DNA of 5,060 nt from Desulfobacterales bacterium (GTDB taxonomy: Bacteria; Desulfobacterota; Desulfobulbia; Desulfobulbales; BM004), in contig JAUXHH010000145.1 of the NCBI GenBank assembly GCA_030621655.1, positions 1 through 5,060 on the forward strand, in the 5' to 3' direction. Position 1 is the stretch's first letter. Each line of letters begins with the position of its first letter. Positions 1 through 5,059 of this stretch are shown piece after piece. The position numbers and the translations under genes were made by a program. Under the pieces are notes generated by a model. That model did no database searches, was not told where the DNA came from, and worked only from the letters and a program-made list of their open reading frames with translations.

Positions 1-189
1 GAAGCCGCTGAAGCTGCTGCCGAAGAGCCCGCTGCTGAGGCTGCCCCGGAAGAGGAAGCCGTTGAAGCTGCTGCCGAAGAGCCCGCTGCTGAGGCTGCCC
101 CGGAAGAGGAAGCCGCTGAAGCTGCTGCCGAAGAGCCCGCTACTGAGGCTGCTCCGGAAGAGGAAGCCGCTGACGCTGCTGCCGAAGAG
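1..189 (+). repeat. 54-bp in-frame tandem repeat, 3.5 copies
   Basis: Copies lie at 1-54, 55-108, 109-162 and a half copy at 163-189. The period of 54 bp is 18 codons, so copy number can change without a frameshift. Copies are almost identical in DNA: copy 2 differs from copy 1 by one base (GCT to GTT at 61-63, Ala to Val), copy 3 has GCT to ACT (Ala to Thr) and a silent GCC to GCT, and the half copy has GAA to GAC (Glu to Asp). Such DNA-level identity points to recent expansion or homogenisation. The array may begin upstream of the window, so the total number is unknown. Confidence 0.95.
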
Positions 190-207
190 AAAGCTGACAA
201 GGAATAA
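1..207 (+). CDS. rpsA: C-terminal end of a protein with an Ala/Glu-rich repeat tail, probably 30S ribosomal protein S1 (5' end outside the window)
   Basis: Frame 1 is open from the first base to a TAA at 205-207 and gives the last 68 residues of a protein. The visible part is low-complexity, acidic and alanine-rich, built from an 18-residue unit (EAAEAAAEEPAAEAAPEE), and ends in KADKE. No S1 RNA-binding domain lies in the window, so the identity is inferred from context. In several proteobacterial groups rpsA lies directly upstream of ihfB, and in some Desulfobacterota sppA sits between them, which is exactly the order here. S1 helps the 30S subunit bind and unfold mRNA, and S1 C-termini vary in length and can carry acidic low-complexity tails. 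The tail is probably disordered, with no trace of a folded domain. Another acidic-tailed protein remains possible. That this is a real reading frame is much more certain than the name: the Ala/Glu pattern and clean stop before sppA support frame 1 over the Lys/Arg-rich frame 2. Confidence 0.6.
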   Translation, partial: EAAEAAAEEPAAEAAPEEEAVEAAAEEPAAEAAPEEEAAEAAAEEPATEAAPEEEAADAAAEEKADKE

Positions 208-245
208 CAAACTACTTTTAGCTGGTCGTCCTGTATGCGCACCTG

Positions 246-1157
246 ATGAGTTCATTTCGCCAAAAACATCCTATTCTTTTAGGACTTTTTATATTAACAG
301 GGATATTTTTCCTTTTTTTAGGGGGGGTATCCCTGTTAATCTCTTCACTTATTTCCCATGACTCCCAAACAGATATTTTTTCCAGTAAAGAAGGCGTGGG
401 GATCGTTGAGCTCAAGGGCTTAATCGTCTCGTCAGAGCAGACCCTTAAACACTTGACCGAATTCAGGCACGACCCCAATGTCAAATCTATCGTCCTGCGA
501 ATTGATAGTCCGGGCGGCTCTGTCGGGGCATCACAGGAAATATATAAGGAGGTAATGCGCACCAACGAGGTAAAACCCGTTATAGCATCCATGGGCTCCA
601 TGGGGGCTTCCGGAGGCTACTATGCAGCTCTGGGTGCAGAAAACATTATCGCCAACCCCGGGACCATGACCGGCAGTATCGGTGTTATTGTAAAGTTCCC
701 GAACCTGGAAGGTTTTTTTGAAAAAATAGGCTACAGGAGCGAAGTGATAAAAAGTGGCCCGCTCAAAGATGTGGGGGCCAGCAACCGGCCTATGAGCGAG
801 GAAGAACGTAAACTCATGCAGGATCTGATCGATAATGTGTACGGTCAGTTTGTACGGGATATTGCTGCAGCCAGAGATATGGAGGAAGATATTATCAGGG
901 AGTTGGCAGACGGGAGAATCTATACCGGGGAGCAGGCGCTTGAAGTCGGTCTCATTGACAGCCTGGGAAACTTCACCGATGCTATTACCATTGCTGCTGA
1001 CATGGGTGGACTTGATGTCGAAGACCCCCGGCTCATCTACCCAAAGGTGGATCGAAAATTCTCCCTGTTCAACCTGTTGACGAATGCCGAATCACTTGTT
1101 GATAACTTCGTGCCCTTATATCCCATTCTCTCTTTTGAGTGGACCGGAATACATTGA
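246..1157 (+). CDS. sppA: Signal peptide peptidase SppA, short (36K-type) form
   Basis: This 303-residue membrane-anchored serine protease of family S49 degrades signal peptides left in the membrane after protein export. Residues 9-36 are a strongly hydrophobic N-terminal anchor, and the rest should face the extracytoplasmic side. The S49 core is clear: IVLRIDSPGGS (82-92), then SMGASGGYYAA (118-128) with the nucleophile Ser122, then NPGTMTGSIGV (137-147), and GPLKDVG (171-177) with the general-base Lys174. The 52-residue Ser-Lys spacing equals that of Bacillus subtilis SppA as I recall it (Ser147/Lys199). The length fits the single-domain form, not the double-length E. coli enzyme. The start is the only usable one: the in-frame stop TAG at 219-221 leaves no ATG, GTG or TTG upstream. 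No clear Shine-Dalgarno precedes it. The gene starts 38 bp after the S1-like stop, so co-transcription is likely. Runs of T7 and G7 sit at 313-327 in the anchor-coding part. Confidence 0.93.
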   Translation: MSSFRQKHPILLGLFILTGIFFLFLGGVSLLISSLISHDSQTDIFSSKEGVGIVELKGLIVSSEQTLKHLTEFRHDPNVKSIVLRIDSPGGSVGASQEIYKEVMRTNEVKPVIASMGSMGASGGYYAALGAENIIANPGTMTGSIGVIVKFPNLEGFFEKIGYRSEVIKSGPLKDVGASNRPMSEEERKLMQDLIDNVYGQFVRDIAAARDMEEDIIRELADGRIYTGEQALEVGLIDSLGNFTDAITIAADMGGLDVEDPRLIYPKVDRKFSLFNLLTNAESLVDNFVPLYPILSFEWTGIH

Positions 1158-1182
1158 CACTACCTTTCACCTGAAATATTCA
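1154..1182 (+). promoter_or_regulatory. Possible promoter for the ihfB-like gene, with a dyad over the -10
   Basis: A perfect -35 consensus TTGACA lies at 1154-1159, overlapping the sppA stop codon. Seventeen bases downstream is a poor -10, TATTCA at 1177-1182, matching only three of six positions. The -10 is inside the dyad CTGAAATATTCAG (1171-1183; arms CTGAA and TTCAG around ATA), which could be an operator. An alternative weak pair is ATAACA (1191-1196) and TATATA (1214-1219), also spaced by 17. E. coli ihfB has its own promoter downstream of rpsA, so a promoter here is plausible, but the sequence support is modest. Confidence 0.3.
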
Positions 1183-1237
1183 GACAAAGCATAACACACT
1201 TAAATCATTAAACTATATATCTTCATCAAGGAAAAAC

Positions 1238-1522
1238 ATGTTAAAACGAGATCTGATTGAAAAAACGACTGACAGCCTGGAGGGGTACCTGAAAAAAGAT
1301 ATCAGCAAGGCTGTAGATATTATAATCGAAACAATGTCTGAATCTCTTGCTCAGGGAAACAGGGTTGAAATAAGGGGCTTTGGCAGCCTTTCAGTCCGCA
1401 AGAGAAAAGCGAGACAAACGAAAAATCCCAAGACAGGGAAAATTATGGATATCCCACCCCGAAAGACTTTGCATTTCGCTATGAGCAAATCAATGAAAGA
1501 GGCCTTGATTGAAAAGAAATAA
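1238..1522 (+). CDS. ihfB: Integration host factor beta-like / HU-family DNA-binding protein
   Basis: This complete 94-residue protein belongs to the bacterial HU/IHF family, small dimeric proteins that bend DNA in the nucleoid and assist recombination, replication and sigma54-dependent transcription. Residues 1-40 form the helical dimerisation part (MLKRDLIEKT at the start). RVEIRGFGSLSVRKRKAR (42-59) is the strand region and base of the DNA-binding arm. KNPKTGK (62-68) is the arm tip, with Pro64 in the position of the intercalating proline. Residues 73-91 close the domain. The REIRGFGSF-like motif and the neighbourhood (S1 gene upstream) favour IHF beta over IHF alpha or HU, but a homodimeric HU-like role cannot be excluded. 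A good Shine-Dalgarno AAGGA at 1228-1232 lies 5 bases before the ATG and fixes the start. The gene may be read from the S1-sppA transcript or from a promoter in the 80-bp gap. Confidence 0.9.
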   Translation: MLKRDLIEKTTDSLEGYLKKDISKAVDIIIETMSESLAQGNRVEIRGFGSLSVRKRKARQTKNPKTGKIMDIPPRKTLHFAMSKSMKEALIEKK

Positions 1523-1542
1523 GAGAGTTAGCCTCTCTATTT
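1522..1542 (+). terminator. Weak intrinsic terminator candidate after the ihfB-like gene
   Basis: AGAGAG (1522-1527) pairs with CTCTCT (1533-1538) around the loop TTAGC, starting on the last base of the stop codon and followed by ATTTGTT. The stem has only 6 pairs and the T-rich tail is short and interrupted, so efficiency is doubtful. Position and orientation suit the end of the S1-sppA-ihfB transcription unit. Confidence 0.35.
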
Positions 1543-1562
1543 GTTGGATTACGTTGCCGGCA

Positions 1563-1675
1563 GGTTCTGCCAACCTGTATAATTTACCAATCGAGATGTC
1601 AGATAGACAAAGTATAAATACTGCAGAATATATGAATTTATCGGCCGGTAAATTATGCAGGTTAAACGTAGAACC
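1563..1675. repeat. Long imperfect inverted repeat between convergent genes
   Basis: The core arms are AACCTGTATAATTTACC (1572-1588) and GGTAAATTATGCAGGTT (1647-1663): 17 pairs in register, 16 Watson-Crick plus one T-G (1578/1657). Outside them GGTTCT (1563-1568) matches AGAACC (1670-1675) across a small asymmetric internal loop. Inside, after two mismatches, 1591-1594 pairs with 1641-1644, including one more T-G. The right arm overlaps the stop codon and last codons of the minus-strand yciO-like gene. The structure can form in transcripts from either strand and most simply serves as a shared transcription barrier or 3'-end stabiliser for the convergent pair. It has no T-tract next to either side, so it is not a classical intrinsic terminator. 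A degenerate palindromic mobile repeat is an alternative. Confidence 0.75.
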
Positions 1676-2276
1676 GACTGACATCTCCTTTGCCCTGCCT
1701 GAGGATTTCAGGTTCTTCGCCGGTAAATGAAACAATAGTCGAGGGGTCAGGAAACACCATACCCCCATCTATAACCAGGTCAAGCATATTTCCCAGCAGC
1801 TCATCAAACTCATAAGCTTCTGAAAGAGGGTCGCCCTCTTTATCAAGAATAGCGCTGGTAGTAAGGATAGGGTTTTCCAGTTCTTCAATAAGCGCCAGGC
1901 AGATATTATTGTCAGGCACCCGGATACCTACAGTTTTCTGCTTTGTAATCATTATTTTAGGAACTAATTTTGAAGCGGGAAGAACAAAGGTAAAAGGCCC
2001 GGGCAGCGCCTTTCTCATTATACGATATGCCATATTGGAAACATGGCCATAGTCGTTTACATTTTTCAGGCTTGAGCACATAAAACTGAAAGGTTTATAC
2101 TTGGCCCGTTTTTTTATCTGAAATATCCTCTTGATGGCTTTCTGGTTGAAAATATCACAACCTATCCCGTACACTGTATCTGTCGGATAACAGATAACAG
2201 CTCCACTTCGGAGCTTTTCTGCAATCTGCTTTATATGCCGCGGTTGCGGATTATCCGGATTAATAGAAATTAACAT
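1662..2276 (-). CDS. yciO: YciO-type Sua5/YrdC-family protein (threonylcarbamoyl-AMP synthase-like)
   Basis: This complete 204-residue protein has the YrdC fold. Members include TsaC/Sua5, which make threonylcarbamoyl-AMP from threonine, bicarbonate and ATP for the t6A37 modification of ANN-decoding tRNAs. Visible motifs are YPTDTVYGIG (30-39), IKKRAKYKPF (54-63), PGPFTFVLP (92-100), VGIRVPDN (116-123), TTSA (139-142), IDGG (169-172), PSTIVSF (178-184) and RQGKGD (193-198). The N-terminus (SINPDNPQPRHI), the length and the DLVIDGG segment resemble E. coli YciO more than TsaC. The canonical STSAN of TsaC reads TTSAI, so the Asn of the KRSN active-site set is missing. The call is therefore YciO-like, with in vivo function uncertain, and a separate TsaC/Sua5 is expected elsewhere. 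The gene converges on the ihfB-like gene and diverges from the ppx-like gene; a weak GAGAAG lies just upstream of the ATG. A possible -10 (TATTAT on the minus strand, near 2292-2297) has no convincing -35. Confidence 0.85.
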   Translation of the reverse strand: MLISINPDNPQPRHIKQIAEKLRSGAVICYPTDTVYGIGCDIFNQKAIKRIFQIKKRAKYKPFSFMCSSLKNVNDYGHVSNMAYRIMRKALPGPFTFVLPASKLVPKIMITKQKTVGIRVPDNNICLALIEELENPILTTSAILDKEGDPLSEAYEFDELLGNMLDLVIDGGMVFPDPSTIVSFTGEEPEILRQGKGDVSRFYV

Positions 2277-2349
2277 GGCTTCTCACTTAGAATAATATGT
2301 TTTCTCTGCAAAATGTAGGGAAACTTAAACTATTCAGTGCTGCGAATCA

Positions 2350-3333
2350 ATGACTATTGATCAACATATCGCTGCCGGCATTGATTTGGGGTCTAACACT
2401 TTCAGGCTCCTTGTGGCAATCTGCTCTGCCGGCAACTTGAGTGTACTTGACAAAAAACTGGTGACTGTGCGCTTGGGACGCGGTCTGGCAGAAAATAAAA
2501 TCTTGCATGAACGTGCCATGCAAAAGGGCCTCGAAGTGCTGCGCATTTTTCGCAAAAGCCTGGATCATTACCAGCCTCAAAGCATCAGGGTCTGCGGCAC
2601 TGAAGCCCTGCGGCAGGCCGCAAACAGCTACCTTTTCCTACAGAATGCTGAAGAAATTCTGCAATCTAAAATTGATATTGTCAGCGGCGTAGAAGAGGCA
2701 CATTTAAACCTTGCCGGAGCTTTATCAGGTTGCAGGGAACCGTTATCAGGCACCTTCCTCCTGGTTGATGTGGGTGGAGGTTCCACAGAACTTCTTTTTA
2801 CTGATCAAGCGACCGGACAAACAGGGGTTGAAAGTATGGGCCTGGGCGTTATCGGCCTGACAGAAAAATTTCTTACAGCACCACAACCCGATATTGCAGC
2901 AATGGATGCCATACTTGCTGATACTATCGCTAACGCCTTGGAAAAGTTAAGATTTCCAGGAAAACTTTCTGCGGTTAACATCATAGGTTGTGGTGGCACT
3001 GCAACCAGCCTGGCTGCCCTTGATCTCAACCTGACTTCCTACAATGAATCCCTTGTTCACGCCCATATACTGCAGCGTAATACCATGGAAGAACTCTGGA
3101 GCAAACTTATAGTGCTTCCAGCAGACAGGCGAAATGAGCTTCCCTGCCTTGGCGAAGGCAGGGGAGAAATTCTGCCGGCCGGTTTACGGATTTATCAAAT
3201 GCTGCTGAAACTCGTACAGCAGGACAGGATGAGAGTCAGCGATACAGGACTTTTGGAAGGTATTCTGCTCAGCAGTATTTCCGATATTCCTTCCCTGGAT
3301 TGTTCTCAACACAATTTTATGCCTAAAAGTTAG
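2350..3333 (+). CDS. Ppx/GppA-family phosphatase, short single-module form
   Basis: This complete 327-residue protein belongs to the ASKHA-fold Ppx/GppA family (exopolyphosphatase / pppGpp 5'-phosphohydrolase), which controls polyphosphate and stringent-response nucleotides in the cytoplasm. In order: the phosphate-1 loop AGIDLGSNTFRLLV (9-22), GTEALRQAAN (83-92), SGVEEAHL (112-119) holding the likely catalytic Glu, the phosphate-2 loop LLVDVGGGSTELLF (137-150), IIGCGGTATSLAAL (211-224), and the C-terminal GRGEILPAGL (270-279) and DTGLLEGILL (298-307). E. coli Ppx and GppA are about 500 residues with an extra C-terminal HD-like domain; this protein has only the core phosphatase module, as in many bacteria outside the enterobacteria. 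Polyphosphate and pppGpp activity cannot be told apart from sequence, so no symbol is given. The frame closes at TAA 2326-2328, leaving ATG 2350 as the first normal start, but no Shine-Dalgarno sits at the right distance. A 9-bp hairpin lies inside the gene at 3142-3163. Confidence 0.9.
   Translation: MTIDQHIAAGIDLGSNTFRLLVAICSAGNLSVLDKKLVTVRLGRGLAENKILHERAMQKGLEVLRIFRKSLDHYQPQSIRVCGTEALRQAANSYLFLQNAEEILQSKIDIVSGVEEAHLNLAGALSGCREPLSGTFLLVDVGGGSTELLFTDQATGQTGVESMGLGVIGLTEKFLTAPQPDIAAMDAILADTIANALEKLRFPGKLSAVNIIGCGGTATSLAALDLNLTSYNESLVHAHILQRNTMEELWSKLIVLPADRRNELPCLGEGRGEILPAGLRIYQMLLKLVQQDRMRVSDTGLLEGILLSSISDIPSLDCSQHNFMPKS
3142..3163 (+). other. GC-rich perfect hairpin inside the Ppx/GppA-like coding sequence
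   Basis: CCCTGCCTT (3142-3150) is the exact reverse complement of AAGGCAGGG (3155-3163) around the tetraloop GGCG, with an additional T-G pair possible at 3141/3164. It encodes residues 265-272 (PCLGEGRG), just before the conserved ILPAG motif. The protein aligns normally through this point, so it is not an insertion. It may simply reflect codon choice, or act as a pause or mRNA stability structure. Confidence 0.6.
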
Positions 3334-3351
3334 ACTGTTGCAGGAAAAGGA

Positions 3352-3375
3352 CTTTGCAATTAGCAAGGTATTTTT
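3352..3375 (+). terminator. Weak intrinsic terminator candidate after the Ppx/GppA-like gene
   Basis: CTTTGC (3352-3357) pairs with GCAAGG (3363-3368), with one T-G pair, around the loop AATTA, followed by TA and five T residues (3371-3375). It sits 18 bases after the stop codon in the correct orientation. The stem is short and only half GC, so termination may be partial. It overlaps the candidate guaB promoter. Confidence 0.4.
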
Positions 3376-3382
3376 GTATAAG
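3354..3382 (+). promoter_or_regulatory. Candidate sigma70-type promoter for guaB
   Basis: TTGCAA (3354-3359, four of six -35 positions) and TATAAG (3377-3382, five of six -10 positions) are separated by exactly 17 bases. Transcription would start near 3388-3390, at the foot of the hairpin described next, giving a leader of about 160 bases before the guaB ATG. A second AT-rich -10-like sequence, GATAAT (3481-3486), has no good -35. The assignment is by pattern only, and the promoter rules for this organism are not known. Confidence 0.4.
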
Positions 3383-3387
3383 TGTTC

Positions 3388-3409
3388 CGTATCTTTGGAA
3401 AGAGATACG
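3388..3409 (+). other. Leader hairpin at the predicted 5' end of the guaB transcript
   Basis: CGTATCT (3388-3394) is the exact reverse complement of AGATACG (3403-3409), with an 8-base loop that can close further by a T-G and a T-A pair. It begins about 6 bases after the candidate -10, so it would form the extreme 5' end of the guaB mRNA. A 5'-terminal stem can protect against RNase E type decay. No known purine riboswitch core was recognised around it. Confidence 0.5.
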
Positions 3410-3450
3410 ACTTCTGTTCATTTCCCTGATAACATTTCTACTTCCGAAGG

Positions 3451-3479
3451 ATTCTGCCATATTCATTAAGGCAGTGAAT
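3451..3479 (+). other. Second hairpin in the guaB leader
   Basis: CTGCC (3454-3458) pairs with GGCAG (3470-3474) around an 11-base AT-rich loop, and ATT (3451-3453) can pair with AAT (3477-3479) across a 2-base bulge. Six T residues follow at 3488-3493, 14 bases past the core stem, which is too far for a standard terminator. TAATATTTTT occurs at 3483-3492 and again at 3524-3533. Together these could form a leader-control element, but none matches a class I recognise. Confidence 0.3.
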
Positions 3480-3547
3480 AGATAATATTTTTTCCGGGCG
3501 CGCTCATCGCCGACATATTTCATTAATATTTTTCAAGGAGATTAAAC

Positions 3548-5014
3548 ATGCTTTCCGATGTCATTGAACCAGCTTATACCTTTGATGATCTTCTTCTGGT
3601 TCCAGCCTCCTCCAGCGTTATTCCATCTGAAGTTGATATTTCCACCCTGCTTACCAGGAACATAAAACTCAATATTCCTATGGTCAGTGCTGCAATGGAT
3701 ACGGTGACTGAATACCGGACCGCCATCATCATGGCAAGAGAAGGCGGCATCGGTATTATTCACAAAAATATGTCAATCGATGAACAGGCCAGGCAGGTCG
3801 AAAAAGTTAAAAAATCAGAATCAGGCATGATCATTGACCCGGTAACCGTAACTGAAGACCAGCAGGTTTCAGATGTGCAGGACATGATGGCCAACTATAA
3901 AATATCAGGCGTGCCGGTCCTGCGCGGAGAGAAACTGGCTGGCATCGTCACCAACCGCGACCTCCGCTTCGTGACTGATCCAACCTTAAAGGTCAGGGAT
4001 GTGATGACCAGCGAAAACCTGGTAACCGCCAAGGTCGGCATTACCCTCGAAGAATCAAAAGCCTTGCTGCATGAGCACCGTATTGAAAAACTCCTTGTTG
4101 TTGACGATAAAGGAAACCTCAAGGGGCTGATCACCATCAAGGATATAGAAAAAATAAAGAAGTATCCCAACTCTGCCAAGGATGACAAGGGCAGGCTCAT
4201 TGTAGGTGCCGCCCTGGGCGTTGGCACCGATTACATTGCCCATGCAGAACAACTCATAAACAACGGGGTAGATATAGTAGTGCTCGATTCCGCCCACGGA
4301 CACTCTGTCAACATTGTCAAAGCCGTGGAAAATCTGACAAAAACCTATCCCGGCCTTGAAGTGATCGCCGGCAATGTAGCCACGGCAGAAGGTACTGAAG
4401 CACTTATCAAAGCAGGCGCCAGTGCTGTAAAAATTGGCGTTGGGCCCGGATCTATATGCACAACCCGTATTGTGGCGGGTGTAGGAGTGCCGCAGTTGAC
4501 TGCTATAAAGAACTGCAGCATGGCCGCACAAAAATACAACATCCCTGTGATTGCTGATGGCGGCATCAAATTTTCAGGGGATATAACCAAAGCCATCGGC
4601 ATAGGAGCTCATTCCATAATGATCGGCTCCCTTTTTGCAGGTGCCGGAGAAACACCGGGTGAGACTTTTCTTTATCAAGGCCGTGCCTATAAAGGCTATC
4701 GCGGCATGGGCTCCCTGGGGGCGATGAGACAGGGCAGCAGTGACCGTTATTTTCAGGAAGATGTGGAAAATCCTTCGAAGATGGTACCCGAAGGCATTGA
4801 AGGAAAAGTTCCATTCAGGGGACCGCTTTCAGATATGATCTTTCAGCTTGTCGGCGGACTCCGTTCCGGCATGGGCTATGTTGGCGCCTCCAATATTGAG
4901 GAGCTCAGGCAAAAGGCAAAATTCGTCAGGATCACTGCAGCAGGACTTAAAGAAAGCCATGTCCATGATGTGATAATTACCAAGGAAGCCCCGAACTACA
5001 GGCTTGAAGGATAA
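3548..5014 (+). CDS. guaB: Inosine-5'-monophosphate dehydrogenase
   Basis: This complete 488-residue enzyme catalyses the NAD-dependent oxidation of IMP to XMP, the committed step of GTP synthesis, in the cytoplasm as a tetramer/octamer. The length is the same as E. coli GuaB. The N-terminal barrel part has AYTFDDLLLVPA (9-20) and PMVSAAMDTVTE (44-55). Two CBS domains (about 94-142 and 149-207) form the Bateman module that binds adenine and guanine nucleotides for allosteric control. The barrel resumes with VVLDSAHGHS (244-253), then GVGPGSICTTR (297-307) carrying the catalytic Cys304, VIADGGIK (334-341) with the IMP-binding Asp337, YKGYRGMGS (381-389), and the mobile flap SSDRYFQ (397-403) with the Arg400-Tyr401 dyad. 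All key residues are present. The start is fixed by AAGGAG (3535-3540) 7 bases before the ATG. It seems transcribed apart from the ppx-like gene; guaA often follows guaB but would lie beyond the window. Confidence 0.98.
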   Translation: MLSDVIEPAYTFDDLLLVPASSSVIPSEVDISTLLTRNIKLNIPMVSAAMDTVTEYRTAIIMAREGGIGIIHKNMSIDEQARQVEKVKKSESGMIIDPVTVTEDQQVSDVQDMMANYKISGVPVLRGEKLAGIVTNRDLRFVTDPTLKVRDVMTSENLVTAKVGITLEESKALLHEHRIEKLLVVDDKGNLKGLITIKDIEKIKKYPNSAKDDKGRLIVGAALGVGTDYIAHAEQLINNGVDIVVLDSAHGHSVNIVKAVENLTKTYPGLEVIAGNVATAEGTEALIKAGASAVKIGVGPGSICTTRIVAGVGVPQLTAIKNCSMAAQKYNIPVIADGGIKFSGDITKAIGIGAHSIMIGSLFAGAGETPGETFLYQGRAYKGYRGMGSLGAMRQGSSDRYFQEDVENPSKMVPEGIEGKVPFRGPLSDMIFQLVGGLRSGMGYVGASNIEELRQKAKFVRITAAGLKESHVHDVIITKEAPNYRLEG

Positions 5015-5031
5015 TTGGCTGAGCCAATTAT
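5011..5031. other. Palindrome over the guaB stop codon, possible terminator or 3' stabiliser
   Basis: ATAATTGGC (5011-5019) pairs perfectly with GCCAATTAT (5023-5031) around the loop TGA, and the stop codon TAA (5012-5014) is inside the left arm. The stem has 9 pairs but is AT-rich at the base, and no T-tract follows on either strand. It may still mark the transcript end or protect the mRNA 3' end. Confidence 0.5.
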
Positions 5032-5059
5032 AAATTAAGAATTTAAAATTAAGAATTAA
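5032..5059. repeat. 14-bp AT-rich tandem repeat, two copies, running to the window edge
   Basis: AAATTAAGAATTTA (5032-5045) is followed directly by AAATTAAGAATTAA (5046-5059), differing at one position. The first 12 bases are identical in both copies. The array may continue past the window. Confidence 0.8.

Noticed and set aside
62..361. Lys/Arg/Leu-rich open frame across the S1-like tail repeats, suggestive of an overlapping basic peptide
   Set aside because: It is the +2 shift of the GAA/GCT repeat and continues into the spacer and sppA without any recognisable domain or ribosome site; frame 1 explains the region.
1563..1675. Inverted repeat as a tRNA or other known structured RNA gene
   Set aside because: No cloverleaf, T-loop GGTTC-AAATCC arrangement or CCA end could be fitted; GGTTCT is only one arm of the repeat.
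1490..1768. Open frames on both strands across the ihfB-yciO junction
   Set aside because: They overlap two well-supported genes at their ends, show no family resemblance, and run through the inverted repeat; they are chance frames.
3334..3547. Purine riboswitch in front of guaB
   Set aside because: The paired-loop kissing structure and conserved core of the guanine/adenine class are not visible, and no other known purine-related core was recognised; only simple hairpins were found.
4055..4531. Long minus-strand open frame inside guaB, 158 codons
   Set aside because: It is fully contained in the intact IMP dehydrogenase gene, is not similar to any family I recognise, and has atypical Cys/Tyr/His-rich composition.
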